A program made the translations under genes and the position numbers. DNA of 64,000 bases, taken from positions 266,424-330,423 of the forward strand of contig NZ_CP012407.1 in the NCBI RefSeq assembly GCF_001305595.1, in the 5' to 3' direction. A model generated the notes under the pieces. That model was not told the DNA's origin. It saw nothing but the letters and a program-made list of their open reading frames with translations, and searched no databases. Source of the stretch: Azospirillum thiophilum (lineage in GTDB: Bacteria > Pseudomonadota > Alphaproteobacteria > Azospirillales > Azospirillaceae). Shown here in pieces: positions 1 through 9,693 of the stretch; the stretch's first letter is position 1; each line of letters starts with the position of its first letter.

Positions 1-2
1 TC

Positions 3-143
3 AACGGCGGGGCGATGTACATAATGCAAGGCACTCTCGGCCTCCATTATCTGGCCCCGCTGTTCCTCACCCTGGTCATATCGCCAATTCTGACGTTTCT
101 TCTGAACCAGCATTTCGTGTTTCGGAACGTCCACCGAGCGTGA
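3..143 (+). CDS. GtrA-like membrane protein, C-terminal end
   Basis: Only the last 46 codons are inside the window; the start lies upstream. The visible part is a hydrophobic helix followed by FLLNQHFVFR, the conserved end of GtrA-family proteins, small four-helix membrane proteins thought to flip polyprenyl-linked sugars. The next gene on the opposite strand is a GtrB-like glycosyltransferase, which fits that role. The two genes converge and overlap by 68 bp. Family assignment rests on a short tail, so it is likely rather than certain. Confidence 0.7.
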   Translation, partial: NGGAMYIMQGTLGLHYLAPLFLTLVISPILTFLLNQHFVFRNVHRA

Positions 144-1104
144 CGGCTTCCGCCAGGAAGATCGGGGCGATTTGTCTGGGGATCAGCGCGAAGTCGCGCT
201 TGTTGTTGAGGACGACGAACAGGCCGCCCAGCGACACGGCGGCATTCTGGACCAGGACGATCATCACGATGCCGGCCACCGTCGTCGTCCAGCCGGGCGT
301 CGCCATGCCCAGCATCTTGAGAAGCACGGCGATGACCGCCGCCAGCCCTGACAGCAAGAAGATCGCCGCCGAGAACAGCAGGATGCGGGTGAAGGTACGC
401 TCGCTGAACACGGCGATCGAACTGAGGCCGTGGACCACCAGCGAGACGAGGTTCATCTTCGACTGCCCGGCATAGCGATGCCCCCGGTCGGTGCCCACCC
501 GGACGATGGGGCAGCGCGAGCGGATCATGGTCGCCGGGACATGCAGCAGCAGCTCGTGCATGGAGGCGAGCCGGGTTGCCGTCGCCAGCCCCATGGCGCT
601 GAAGTTGCCGAAGGAGATCGGCGTGCCGGTCAGCAGCGAGAAGACCTTCTTGTAGACCCGGTAGAACAGGGTGAAGCTCGGTCCCTCGCTGCGGCTGCGG
701 CGGTCGGCGACCACGATGGAGCGGGGATTGTCGCGAAGGCCGGCGAGGAGGAGCGGCACATCCTCCGGCCGGTCCTCGCCGTCGCCGTCCATGATGATAA
801 CCCTGTCGGCGGCCAGTTCGACCGCATGGCACAGGCCGATGGCGATGGCGCGCTGGTGGCCGACATTGCGCACCAGCCGCAGCAGGGTTCCCGTGAAGGG
901 CCTTTCGGCGACCGCCTCCTTCAGCCCCGCCTCCGGCTCGGTCGAGCCGTCGTCGACGATCACCAGATGGACCGCGCGCTCGTCGCTTCCCAGCGAGCGG
1001 CCGAGTCCGCCGATCAGCATCGCCACGGATTCCCAGTCGTTGAACACGGGAATGACGATGGCGAGCGTCGCCTGCCCGTCTTCCCGGAGCGTCGGCTTTT
1101 CCAT
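76..1104 (-). CDS. GtrB-like family 2 glycosyltransferase
   Basis: A GT2 enzyme of the dolichol-phosphate-mannose-synthase/GtrB type, expected to move a sugar from a nucleotide donor to a polyprenyl phosphate at the inner face of the membrane. The N-terminal GT-A domain shows AIVIPVFND, VDDGST and the metal-binding region MDGDGEDRPEDV. Two C-terminal membrane helices follow (about residues 235-260 and 270-300), the usual GtrB layout. ATG at 1104 lies one base past the stop of the upstream gene (1106-1108), so the two are probably coupled; ATG 1119 is an alternative start. The 3' end overlaps the convergent gtrA-like gene antisense. Confidence 0.85.
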   Translation of the reverse strand: MEKPTLREDGQATLAIVIPVFNDWESVAMLIGGLGRSLGSDERAVHLVIVDDGSTEPEAGLKEAVAERPFTGTLLRLVRNVGHQRAIAIGLCHAVELAADRVIIMDGDGEDRPEDVPLLLAGLRDNPRSIVVADRRSRSEGPSFTLFYRVYKKVFSLLTGTPISFGNFSAMGLATATRLASMHELLLHVPATMIRSRCPIVRVGTDRGHRYAGQSKMNLVSLVVHGLSSIAVFSERTFTRILLFSAAIFLLSGLAAVIAVLLKMLGMATPGWTTTVAGIVMIVLVQNAAVSLGGLFVVLNNKRDFALIPRQIAPIFLAEAVTLGGRSETRNAGSEETSELAI

Positions 1105-1105
1105 G

Positions 1106-2980
1106 TCAGTGGACTCCATCGCCGGCCTTGGCCGGTGCATTGCGGGTCAATTGGCAGATCGAGGAGCCATCGGCCAGCACGGCATAGGCCTCCGTTCCCG
1201 CCAGCGGCGCCGGGGCGGCGACATAGCCGTGCCAGCCGGGAGCGCTGCCGGCCGCTGCGGAGAGGGCGCGTTCCACATCCGGGCGCGTCAGGCCGCTGCG
1301 GGCCAGCCCGCGGACGATGCCGGCACCGTTCACCAGCACGACCCAGTCCGGGGTGTGACCGGCGTTCTTGTCCCAGGCCCATCCTGCGACATAGCTCTGG
1401 CCCTTCAGCCGACCGAGGTCGCTGACCAGGTCGAGGCTGCCGTGGCAGCGGTCGGGCGCTTCGACACGGAACAGATCGCGGGCAGGCTGTCCCAGCCACC
1501 AGGGCTGCGGATCGGCATAGACAGACCAGTGCCGTTCGGCCAGTTTCGGGGGGACGACCGCAAGCTCCTCGCGGATCGGATGGACAGCCTTCAAAACGAC
1601 CTCGTCGTCGTTCACGCCATTGACGATGGCCAGCACGCCTTGCCAATGGTAGCGCGACAGCGCTTCGGTTTCGCGGGCGTAGAGGAGTTGGGACGGTACG
1701 AGCAGGAGTGTGAGCGACACGCCGGCGACCGCGACCAGGGCATCGCGCAGCACCGGGCGTTTGCGCAGCGATGCCATGGCGATCATCCACAGCCCGATCC
1801 AGAACGGCATCTGCGCGATGGCGTAGCGTGACGATCCGGCCGTCTCGATCCCGAACTTCAGGCGCGACAGGGCGGTCATCAGGGCGGAGCCGAAGGCGAA
1901 CAGAATCAGCAGGCTTGCGAACAGCTCGATCCGGCCGGCGCTGCGGCGGCCAAGCAGCAGGATGCGCAGCAGAAACCACAGCCCCGCCATGCAGGCGGCC
2001 AGGGATGTCAGCATCGCTATGCCACGGGCCAGCCATTCCGTCAGCAGGGGGTGGAGCAGTCTGAAGACCGGGTTGGCGAAATAGGCAACCGTGAACTCGG
2101 CCAGCTTGAAGGGGGAGCCGAACGATTCCAATGGGTTGGAATGCTGCGTTGCGGTGGCGTATTTGTAGAACAGGGCATAGATTGCGGCATTGAGGGCGAA
2201 GATGGCAAGCAGGCTTCCGGTCGCCCGCCATGGCCACCGGCCGCTCACCGCGACGATCAGGGCCGCGATCCAGCCGATGGCGCCATAGCCGAACGAGAAC
2301 ATCGAGGCGCTGAGCAGCGCCCCCGCCGTCAGCACTCCAGTCAAGTCCGGCGGTGAACCCGCTTTCATCCGCTCCTCGGTGCCGGCCAGCAGGCGGCTGG
2401 CCAGCAGGAAGAAGGCCGCCGACAGATACATGTGGATCTGTTTGGGCCAGAGCAGGTTCTCGTAATGGATCAGCCAGAACAGGGACAGGACGACCAGCGT
2501 CCCCGCTGCAGCGAAGGATAGCAGCTGGAGCTTTCCCCAGGCCCGCCGCATCTCGTCCAGGATCAGGCCGGCGATGACCGCATTCAGGGCCAGCAGGCCG
2601 GCGATCAGAAAGACTCCGCGCGCCTTGAACAGAAGGTTGTCCGCGATGAAGAAGGGCATCGCGACGAAGGGAAGATGTTCGTTGTCGCGGTAGAGCAGGA
2701 AATCCGGAAGGGAATCAAGGAAATAGCGATATTGCAACGACATCATGTCCCAATACGGGAAGATGTGCATGTCGCGGAAGGATACATACACCGACTGGGC
2801 CGTCAGGACGATGCTGATGAGCACGGTGAGAAGGAGCGCCGCCTTCCACATCCGCCGGACCAGCGATCCGGGCATGCGCAGCAGGACGACGCTGTCGCCT
2901 TCCTGCCCCATCCGCGCCGACACCACCATGTCCCCGGCCGCGTCGCTTCGGGCGGGCGCCGACGCCAAACTGTTGCTCAT
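1106..2980 (-). CDS. Polytopic membrane protein, possible GT-C glycosyltransferase
   Basis: A 624-residue protein with about ten hydrophobic segments between residues 45 and 450, then a soluble C-terminal part of about 170 residues that is probably periplasmic. The first extracytoplasmic loop holds acidic residues in RDMHIFPYWD, the position of the catalytic Asp in GT-C glycosyltransferases. Together with the adjacent GtrA-like and GtrB-like genes this suggests a three-part glycan-modification set: lipid-linked sugar donor, flippase and periplasmic transferase. No specific family is recognised and the substrate is unknown. It sits 9 bp downstream of the UDP-xylose synthase gene, so the operon reads uxs, this gene, then gtrB-like. 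Confidence 0.65.
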   Translation of the reverse strand: MSNSLASAPARSDAAGDMVVSARMGQEGDSVVLLRMPGSLVRRMWKAALLLTVLISIVLTAQSVYVSFRDMHIFPYWDMMSLQYRYFLDSLPDFLLYRDNEHLPFVAMPFFIADNLLFKARGVFLIAGLLALNAVIAGLILDEMRRAWGKLQLLSFAAAGTLVVLSLFWLIHYENLLWPKQIHMYLSAAFFLLASRLLAGTEERMKAGSPPDLTGVLTAGALLSASMFSFGYGAIGWIAALIVAVSGRWPWRATGSLLAIFALNAAIYALFYKYATATQHSNPLESFGSPFKLAEFTVAYFANPVFRLLHPLLTEWLARGIAMLTSLAACMAGLWFLLRILLLGRRSAGRIELFASLLILFAFGSALMTALSRLKFGIETAGSSRYAIAQMPFWIGLWMIAMASLRKRPVLRDALVAVAGVSLTLLLVPSQLLYARETEALSRYHWQGVLAIVNGVNDDEVVLKAVHPIREELAVVPPKLAERHWSVYADPQPWWLGQPARDLFRVEAPDRCHGSLDLVSDLGRLKGQSYVAGWAWDKNAGHTPDWVVLVNGAGIVRGLARSGLTRPDVERALSAAAGSAPGWHGYVAAPAPLAGTEAYAVLADGSSICQLTRNAPAKAGDGVH

Positions 2981-2989
2981 CGGTCTTCC

Positions 2990-3949
<960 letters not shown>

Positions 3950-3997
3950 CGGGGCTTCTCTTCTAGGATGGATGGGTCGTCGGCGAACGGGAACCGA

Positions 3998-5341
3998 TCA
4001 GCCGGCCGGCGCGCTTTCCCGGCTGTTTCCCTGGCCGGTGCCCCGGCCGATGGAGGAATAGGCGAAGCCGGCCTTCGCCATGTCTTCGGGATTGTAGATG
4101 TTGCGCAGGTCGACCATGACCGGCCGCTTGAGCAGGGCCTTGCAGCGGTTCAGGTCGAGCGCCCGGAACTCGTTCCACTCCGTCAGGATCGCCACGCAGT
4201 CGGCACCCTCCAGCGGCTGGTAGGCATCGGTGCACCAGTCGACGCCGCCGAGGAGCTTCGCCGCCTCATGCATGCCCGCCGGGTCGAAGGCGCGCACATG
4301 CGCACCGGCCGCCTGCAGGGCCGGGACGATGTCCAGCGACGGGGCGTCGCGCATGTCGTCGGTGTTCGGCTTGAAGGTCACACCCAGCACCGCCACCGTC
4401 TTGCCTGCCAGCGAACCGTCGCACGCGGCGGCGATGCGTGACGTCATCGACTTCTTGCGCTTGTCGTTGATGTCCACCACCGTCTCGACGATGCGCACCG
4501 GTGCCGCGTGCTGCTGCGCGGTACGCACGAGCGCCAGCGTGTCCTTGGGGAAGCAGGACCCGCCATAGCCCGGGCCGGGATGCAGGAACTTCTTGCCGAT
4601 GCGCCCGTCCAGCCCGATGCCCTTGGCCACGTCATGGACGTCGGCCCCCACCTTCTCGCACAGATCGGCGATCTCGTTGATGAAGGTGATCTTGGTGGCC
4701 AGGAAGGCGTTGGCGGCGTACTTCGTCAGTTCGGCCGTCTCCCGGTTGGTCATGACGATCGGCGTCTCGATCAGGTGGAGCGGCCGGTAGAGCTGGCGCA
4801 TCGTCTCGCGCGCGCATTCCGACTCGGCGCCGATGACCACCCGGTCGGGCCGCATGAAATCGCTGATGGCCGCGCCTTCGCGCAGGAATTCCGGATTGGA
4901 GGCGACGTCGAATTCGGCGTCGGGCCGCGCCTTGCGGATGATCGCCTCGACCTCGCGCCCGGTGCCGACCGGCACGGTCGATTTGTTGACCACCACCGTG
5001 TAGCCGTCGAGGTTGGCGGCGATCTCCTCGGCTGCGGCATAGACATAGGACAGATCGGCATGGCCGTCGCCGCGGCGGGTCGGCGTGCCGACCGCGATGA
5101 AAACGGCGTCGGCCCCCTTCATCGCCGTTTCCAGGTCGAGCGTGAAGTTCAGCCGGCCGGCTTTGACGTTCTTCGCCACCAGATCGTCGAGACCCGGCTC
5201 GTAGATCGGGATTTCTCCCCTCAGGAGCTGGTCGATCTTGCTCGAATCCTTGTCCATGCAGGTGACATGAACGCCGAATTCCGAAAAACAGGCTCCGGAC
5301 ACCAGTCCGACATAGCCCGTGCCGATCATTGCGATACGAAT
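3998..5341 (-). CDS. ugd: UDP-glucose 6-dehydrogenase, probable AUU start
   Basis: Oxidises UDP-glucose twice to UDP-glucuronate. The nucleotide-binding motif GTGYVGLVSG is at the extreme N-terminus and the catalytic cysteine lies in GPGYGGSCFPKDT. Homologues usually begin with M/V-R-I-A-M-I-G-T-G. Here the aligned first codon is ATT (5341-5339), with GGGAG about 6-7 nt upstream; the first ATG (5329) would leave that Shine-Dalgarno 18 nt away. I therefore place the start at ATT, with ATG 5329 as the conservative choice. An open frame continues to an ATG at 5431, but that leader looks non-homologous. The substrate pathway links directly to uxs downstream. Confidence 0.88.
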   Translation of the reverse strand: MRIAMIGTGYVGLVSGACFSEFGVHVTCMDKDSSKIDQLLRGEIPIYEPGLDDLVAKNVKAGRLNFTLDLETAMKGADAVFIAVGTPTRRGDGHADLSYVYAAAEEIAANLDGYTVVVNKSTVPVGTGREVEAIIRKARPDAEFDVASNPEFLREGAAISDFMRPDRVVIGAESECARETMRQLYRPLHLIETPIVMTNRETAELTKYAANAFLATKITFINEIADLCEKVGADVHDVAKGIGLDGRIGKKFLHPGPGYGGSCFPKDTLALVRTAQQHAAPVRIVETVVDINDKRKKSMTSRIAAACDGSLAGKTVAVLGVTFKPNTDDMRDAPSLDIVPALQAAGAHVRAFDPAGMHEAAKLLGGVDWCTDAYQPLEGADCVAILTEWNEFRALDLNRCKALLKRPVMVDLRNIYNPEDMAKAGFAYSSIGRGTGQGNSRESAPAG

Positions 5342-5772
5342 GGTCGTCTCCCTCGAATGGCCGCTGCCCTTCAATGGGGGAAGGATTACAATGCCTCTGC
5401 TGGCGAAGTCCAGTGAGCGCTGCCAAGTCACCGGTGTGATTGGAGGCCGTGGATGCCGCAGGCAGGGCGGATCGGTTGTGAAGTTCTGTCTGGAACCGGC
5501 CGTAATTGAAGTTTGTGAATAAATTTACTCCGAGCTATTTTCTATAATTGGACTCTTTCCCAGGTATTAATAATATATATTATTCACTTAGGGCTTCTCT
5601 GGAAGCGATCAATCCTGTTGCCATCCCGTATAAGACCGGACGGATCCTGGTGGATGCATTTGAAGCTGTTCGAATGGGGCAGCTCATTCTGCGGAAAAGC
5701 CCAAGCTGTGGCATGGGTGAGCCACTATCTTGCGGCGTTGGACCAACCGATTGCGGGCAAGCGGAGATGACC
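5342..5772. promoter_or_regulatory. Divergent intergenic region with AT-rich core and palindrome
   Basis: This 430-bp gap separates the divergent ugd and galE genes. Most of it is GC-rich without coding signal, but 5500-5600 is strikingly AT-rich. It contains a perfect -10 hexamer TATAAT at 5543-5548 on the plus strand; no good -35 sits 17 bp upstream. A 16-bp perfect palindrome AATAATATATATTATT lies at 5569-5584. This is a plausible promoter/operator region for galE and perhaps ugd. Function is inferred only from composition and symmetry. Confidence 0.4.
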
Positions 5773-6774
5773 ATGACCATGAGCGAAAACGCGACCGTGC
5801 TGGTGACCGGCGGTGCCGGCTACATCGGTTCCCACATGGTGCTGGCTCTGCGCGACCGGGGCCGCGCGGTCGTGGTGCTGGACGATCTGTCTACCGGCCG
5901 GCGCTCGGCAGTGCCCGACGGTGTGCCGCTGGTCGAGGGCGACGTCGGCGACAAGGCCCTGCTGGCCGACACCTGCGCCCGCCACGGCATCGGCTCCGTC
6001 CTGCATTTCGCCGGCAGCATCGTGGTGCCGGAGTCCGTGGAGCGGCCTCTGGCCTACTACCGCAACAACACGGTCAAGAGCCATGCCCTGATCGAGGCCT
6101 GCGTGGAGGCCGGGATCGGCCGCTTCATCTTCTCCTCCACCGCTGCCGTCTACGGCATGCCGGACCGGCTGCCGATCGACGAGCGGACGCCGTTGATGCC
6201 GATCAACCCCTACGGCTCCTCCAAGCTGATGACGGAGTGGATGCTGCGGGATGCCGCCGCCGCTTACGGGCTGCGCTATGTGGCGCTGCGCTATTTCAAC
6301 GTCGCCGGCGCCGACCCGCAGGGTCGCTCGGGCCAGGTGTCGCGCGTCGCCAGCCATCTGATCAAGATCGCCGCCCAGACCGTTACCGGCCAGCGGGCCG
6401 AGTTGCAGATCTACGGCGACGACTACGACACGCCGGACGGCACCTGCGTGCGCGACTACATCCATGTCAGCGACCTCGCCGACGCCCATGTCGCAGCCTT
6501 GCGCCACCTGGAGGCCGGCGGCGCGTCGGAGGTGCTGAACTGCGGCTACGGCCGCGGCTATTCGGTGCGCGAAGTGCTGGCGATGGTGGAGCGGGTCACC
6601 GGCAGGCCGCTGCCGATGCGCATCGGCCCGCGCCGTGCCGGCGATCCCCCGGCCCTGGTCGCGGGCGTGGAGCGGATCCGGCGGACCCTGGACTGGACCC
6701 CGCACCACGACGACCTGGAGACCATCGTCGCCTCGGCGCTCGCCTGGGAGGAACGGCTGGTCAAGGAGGATTAA
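5773..6774 (+). CDS. galE: UDP-glucose 4-epimerase
   Basis: Interconverts UDP-glucose and UDP-galactose through an NAD-bound 4-keto intermediate. It shows the Rossmann motif GGAGYIGSH near the N-terminus, the catalytic Ser in FSSTAAVYG and the Tyr-x3-Lys pair in YGSSK, with the GalE-typical RYFNVAGADP. Three ATGs occur at 5767, 5773 and 5779; the Shine-Dalgarno GGAG at 5763-5766 is 6 nt from 5773, so that start is used. The gene converges on rmlA with one base between them. It supplies galactose donors for the surrounding glycan locus. Confidence 0.93.
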   Translation: MTMSENATVLVTGGAGYIGSHMVLALRDRGRAVVVLDDLSTGRRSAVPDGVPLVEGDVGDKALLADTCARHGIGSVLHFAGSIVVPESVERPLAYYRNNTVKSHALIEACVEAGIGRFIFSSTAAVYGMPDRLPIDERTPLMPINPYGSSKLMTEWMLRDAAAAYGLRYVALRYFNVAGADPQGRSGQVSRVASHLIKIAAQTVTGQRAELQIYGDDYDTPDGTCVRDYIHVSDLADAHVAALRHLEAGGASEVLNCGYGRGYSVREVLAMVERVTGRPLPMRIGPRRAGDPPALVAGVERIRRTLDWTPHHDDLETIVASALAWEERLVKED

Positions 6775-6775
6775 C

Positions 6776-7639
6776 TCAACCGAGAAGCCCCAGCAGATAG
6801 CGGCCGTAGTCGTTCTTCTTCAGCGGCTCCGCCAGACGGCGCACCTGCTCGGCGTCGATCCAGCCGGAGGTGTAGGCGATCTCCTCCGGGCAGGCGATCT
6901 GCAGGCCCTGGCGGTGCTGGATGGTGCGGACGAACTCGGCCGCCTCCAGCAGGCTGTCGTGGGTGCCGGTGTCGAACCAGCCATAGCCGCGGCCCATCTG
7001 CTCGACCGACAGCTTGCCCATCTCGAGATAGGCGGCGTTGACCGAGGTGATCTCCAGCTCGCCGCGCTCCGACGGCTTCACCGCCGCGGCGATGTCCAGC
7101 ACGTCGTTGTCGTAGAAATATAGCCCGGTCACCGCCCATTTGGATCGCGGCTGGACCGGCTTCTCCTCGATGCTCAGCGCCCGGCCCTGGCCATCGAACT
7201 CGACCACGCCGTAGCGCTCGGGATCGCGCACGGCATAGGCGAAGACGCTGGCGCCGTCGGCCTTCTCGCCGGCGGCGCGCAGGATGTTGGTCAGGCCGTG
7301 GCCGTAGAAGATATTGTCGCCGAGAACGAGCGCGCAAGCATCGTTGCCGACGAAGTCGCGGCCGATGATGAAGGCCTGGGCCAGCCCGTCGGGCGAGGGC
7401 TGGATGGCGTAGGTCAGGTTCAGGCCCCACTGCGATCCGTCGCCCAGCACCGTCTGGAACAGGGGCTGGTCGTGCGGCGTGGTGATGACCAGGATGTCGC
7501 GGATGCCCGCCAGCATCAGGGTGCTGAGCGGGAAATAGATCATCGGCTTGTCGTAGATCGGCAGCAGCTGCTTGCTGATCGCGCGCGTCACCGGGTAGAG
7601 CCGGGTGCCGGAGCCGCCGGCCAGGATGATGCCCTTCAT
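6776..7639 (-). CDS. rmlA: Glucose-1-phosphate thymidylyltransferase
   Basis: First enzyme of dTDP-L-rhamnose synthesis, joining glucose-1-phosphate and dTTP. It starts MKGIILAGGSGTRLYP, the nucleotidyltransferase signature, and has the RmlA motif SKQLLPIYDKPM. Length is 287 residues, normal for RmlA. An in-frame ATG six codons upstream (7657) would overlap the rmlD stop; the family start is ATG 7639. It is the last gene of the minus-strand block rmlC, rmlB, rmlD, rmlA. Confidence 0.95.
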   Translation of the reverse strand: MKGIILAGGSGTRLYPVTRAISKQLLPIYDKPMIYFPLSTLMLAGIRDILVITTPHDQPLFQTVLGDGSQWGLNLTYAIQPSPDGLAQAFIIGRDFVGNDACALVLGDNIFYGHGLTNILRAAGEKADGASVFAYAVRDPERYGVVEFDGQGRALSIEEKPVQPRSKWAVTGLYFYDNDVLDIAAAVKPSERGELEITSVNAAYLEMGKLSVEQMGRGYGWFDTGTHDSLLEAAEFVRTIQHRQGLQIACPEEIAYTSGWIDAEQVRRLAEPLKKNDYGRYLLGLLG

Positions 7640-7653
7640 GGTCTCAAAAGCCC

Positions 7654-8556
7654 TCATGCCTGCGGCGGGTTGGTGAACAGCTCATCGATCACGCGGTCGA
7701 CGCTCTCGCGCCAGGGCGGGCAGGACACGCCGAGCATCTCCCCGGCGCGGGAACAGTCCAGCCGCGAGTTGGCCGGACGGTGCGCCGGGGTCGGGTAGTC
7801 GGCCGTGCCGATGGCGGTCAGGCGGGGCCGCTTGCCGGTACGCTCTTCCAGCCGCTGGAAGATGTGCTCGGCGAACTCGTGCCAGGTGGTGTAGCCGCTA
7901 CCGGTCAGGTGGTAGGTGCCCCAGGCGGCGGCGCCCGTCCGCTCGATCGTTCCGGCGATCTGCACGATGGCGGCGGCGAGGTCGGCGGCGGCGGTGGGCG
8001 AGCCGTGCTGGTCGGCGACCACCCTCATCTCCTCGCGCTCCTTGCCGAAGCGCAGCATCGTCTTGACGAAGTTGTTGCCGTAGGCGCTGTAGACCCAGGA
8101 GGTGCGCAGGATGACGTGATGCGGCGTCGCCGCCCGCACCGCCTCCTCGCCCGCCGCCTTGCTGGCGCCATAGACGCCCAGCGGGTTGATCGGGTCGTCC
8201 TCGCTGTAGATCCCGTCCTTCGTCCCGTCGAAGACATAGTCGGTCGAGACATGGATGAAGGGGATGCCGCGTGCCGCACAGGCCGCCGCCATGGCGCCCG
8301 GCCCGTCGCGGTTGATGGCGAAGGAGAGGTCGACCTCGCTCTCGGCCTTGTCGACGGCGGTGTGGGCGGTGGCGTTGACCAGCAGGTCCGGCGCGTGGGT
8401 GGCGACCGCCTTTTCCACGTCGCCCGGCCGGGTCACGTCGAACTCCGGATAGGGCAGCCCGACCAGATCGGTGCCCGGCGCCCAGCCGGCCCGCATCAGC
8501 TCGAAGCCGAGCTGGCCGTTGCTGCCGAGGACGAGGATCTTCATCGGCGCCGTCAT
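7654..8556 (-). CDS. rmlD: dTDP-4-dehydrorhamnose reductase
   Basis: Last enzyme of dTDP-L-rhamnose synthesis, reducing the 4-keto group with NAD(P)H. The Rossmann motif GSNGQLGFEL is near residue 12, with STDYVFDG and the Tyr-x3-Lys pair in YGASK further on. The start ATG at 8556 overlaps the rmlB stop in an ATGA arrangement, indicating translational coupling. The product is 300 residues, normal for RmlD. An open frame runs 23 codons further upstream but lies inside rmlB. Confidence 0.95.
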   Translation of the reverse strand: MTAPMKILVLGSNGQLGFELMRAGWAPGTDLVGLPYPEFDVTRPGDVEKAVATHAPDLLVNATAHTAVDKAESEVDLSFAINRDGPGAMAAACAARGIPFIHVSTDYVFDGTKDGIYSEDDPINPLGVYGASKAAGEEAVRAATPHHVILRTSWVYSAYGNNFVKTMLRFGKEREEMRVVADQHGSPTAAADLAAAIVQIAGTIERTGAAAWGTYHLTGSGYTTWHEFAEHIFQRLEERTGKRPRLTAIGTADYPTPAHRPANSRLDCSRAGEMLGVSCPPWRESVDRVIDELFTNPPQA

Positions 8557-9620
8557 TGCGCGGCTCCTTCTTCCGTCAGGCCGAGCCGCTCGCCCTGGTA
8601 GGAGCCGTTCAGGATGGCCTGCCACCAGTCGCGGTTCTCCAGATACCAGGCGACCGTCTTGCGCAGGCCGCTCTCGAAGGTCTCCTGCGGCGTCCAGCCC
8701 AGCTCGCGCTCGATCTTGCCGGCGTCGATGGCATAGCGCTTGTCATGGCCGGGGCGGTCGGTGACGAAGCTGATCAGGCGGTCGTGCGGGGCGCCGGCCG
8801 GGTTCATCTCGTCCAGATGCGCGCAGATGGCGCGGACGACCTCCAGGTTGGTGCGCTCGTTGTGGCCGCCGATGTTGTAGCTCTCGCCGATCCGGCCCTT
8901 CTCCAGAACCAGCCGCAGCGCGCGGGCATGGTCCTCGACATAGAGCCAGTCGCGGATGTTGTCGCCCTTGCCGTAGACCGGCAGCTTCTCGCCCGCCAGA
9001 CCCTTGAGGATCATCAGCGGGATCAGCTTCTCCGGGAAATGGTAGGGGCCGTAATTGTTGGAGCAGTTGGTCAGCACCACCGGCAGCCCGTAGGTCTCGT
9101 GCCAAGCGCGCACCAGATGGTCGCTCGACGCCTTGCTGGCCGAATAGGGCGAGTTGGGGCTGTAGGCGGTGGTCTCGGTGAAGAAGCCGTCCTCGCCCAG
9201 CGTGCCGAACACCTCGTCGGTCGAGATGTGGTGGAAGCGGAAGCGGTCCTTGGCCTCCGCCGGCAGCGCCGACCAGTAGCCGCGCGCCGCCTCCAGCAGG
9301 CGGAAGGTGCCGACCACGTTGGTCTGGATGAACTCGCCCGGCCCGTCGATGGAGCGGTCGACATGGGATTCGGCGGCCAGATGCATCACCGCGTCGGGCT
9401 GGTGGGTGTCGAAGACACGGCGCAACTCGGCGGCGTCGCAGATGTCGACCTTCTCGAAGGCGTAGCGGGGATTGCCCTCGGCCCCCGGCAGGGAGGACAG
9501 GTTGGCCGCGTAGGTCAGCTTGTCGACATTGACGACGAAGGAGTCGGTTTCGGCGAGAAGCTGGCGGACCACCGCCGAGCCGATGAAACCGGCGCCGCCG
9601 GTGACGAGAATGCGCGTCAT
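8553..9620 (-). CDS. rmlB: dTDP-glucose 4,6-dehydratase
   Basis: Second enzyme of dTDP-L-rhamnose synthesis. It shows GGAGFIGSAVV at the N-terminus, the catalytic Thr-Asp-Glu triad in STDEVFG, Tyr-x3-Lys in YSASK, and NCSNNYGPYHFPEKLIP, the RmlB signature. The ATG at 9620 has AAGGTGG a few bases upstream; an adjacent TTG at 9623 is a weaker option. Product length (355) matches the family. Its stop overlaps the rmlD start. Confidence 0.95.
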   Translation of the reverse strand: MTRILVTGGAGFIGSAVVRQLLAETDSFVVNVDKLTYAANLSSLPGAEGNPRYAFEKVDICDAAELRRVFDTHQPDAVMHLAAESHVDRSIDGPGEFIQTNVVGTFRLLEAARGYWSALPAEAKDRFRFHHISTDEVFGTLGEDGFFTETTAYSPNSPYSASKASSDHLVRAWHETYGLPVVLTNCSNNYGPYHFPEKLIPLMILKGLAGEKLPVYGKGDNIRDWLYVEDHARALRLVLEKGRIGESYNIGGHNERTNLEVVRAICAHLDEMNPAGAPHDRLISFVTDRPGHDKRYAIDAGKIERELGWTPQETFESGLRKTVAWYLENRDWWQAILNGSYQGERLGLTEEGAAQ

Positions 9621-9693
9621 CAAACCACCTTACCGCCAAAAACGGGGCACAAAGCCCCACCGGGCAAAAAAGAGCCGAAATCCAATAGCGCCG

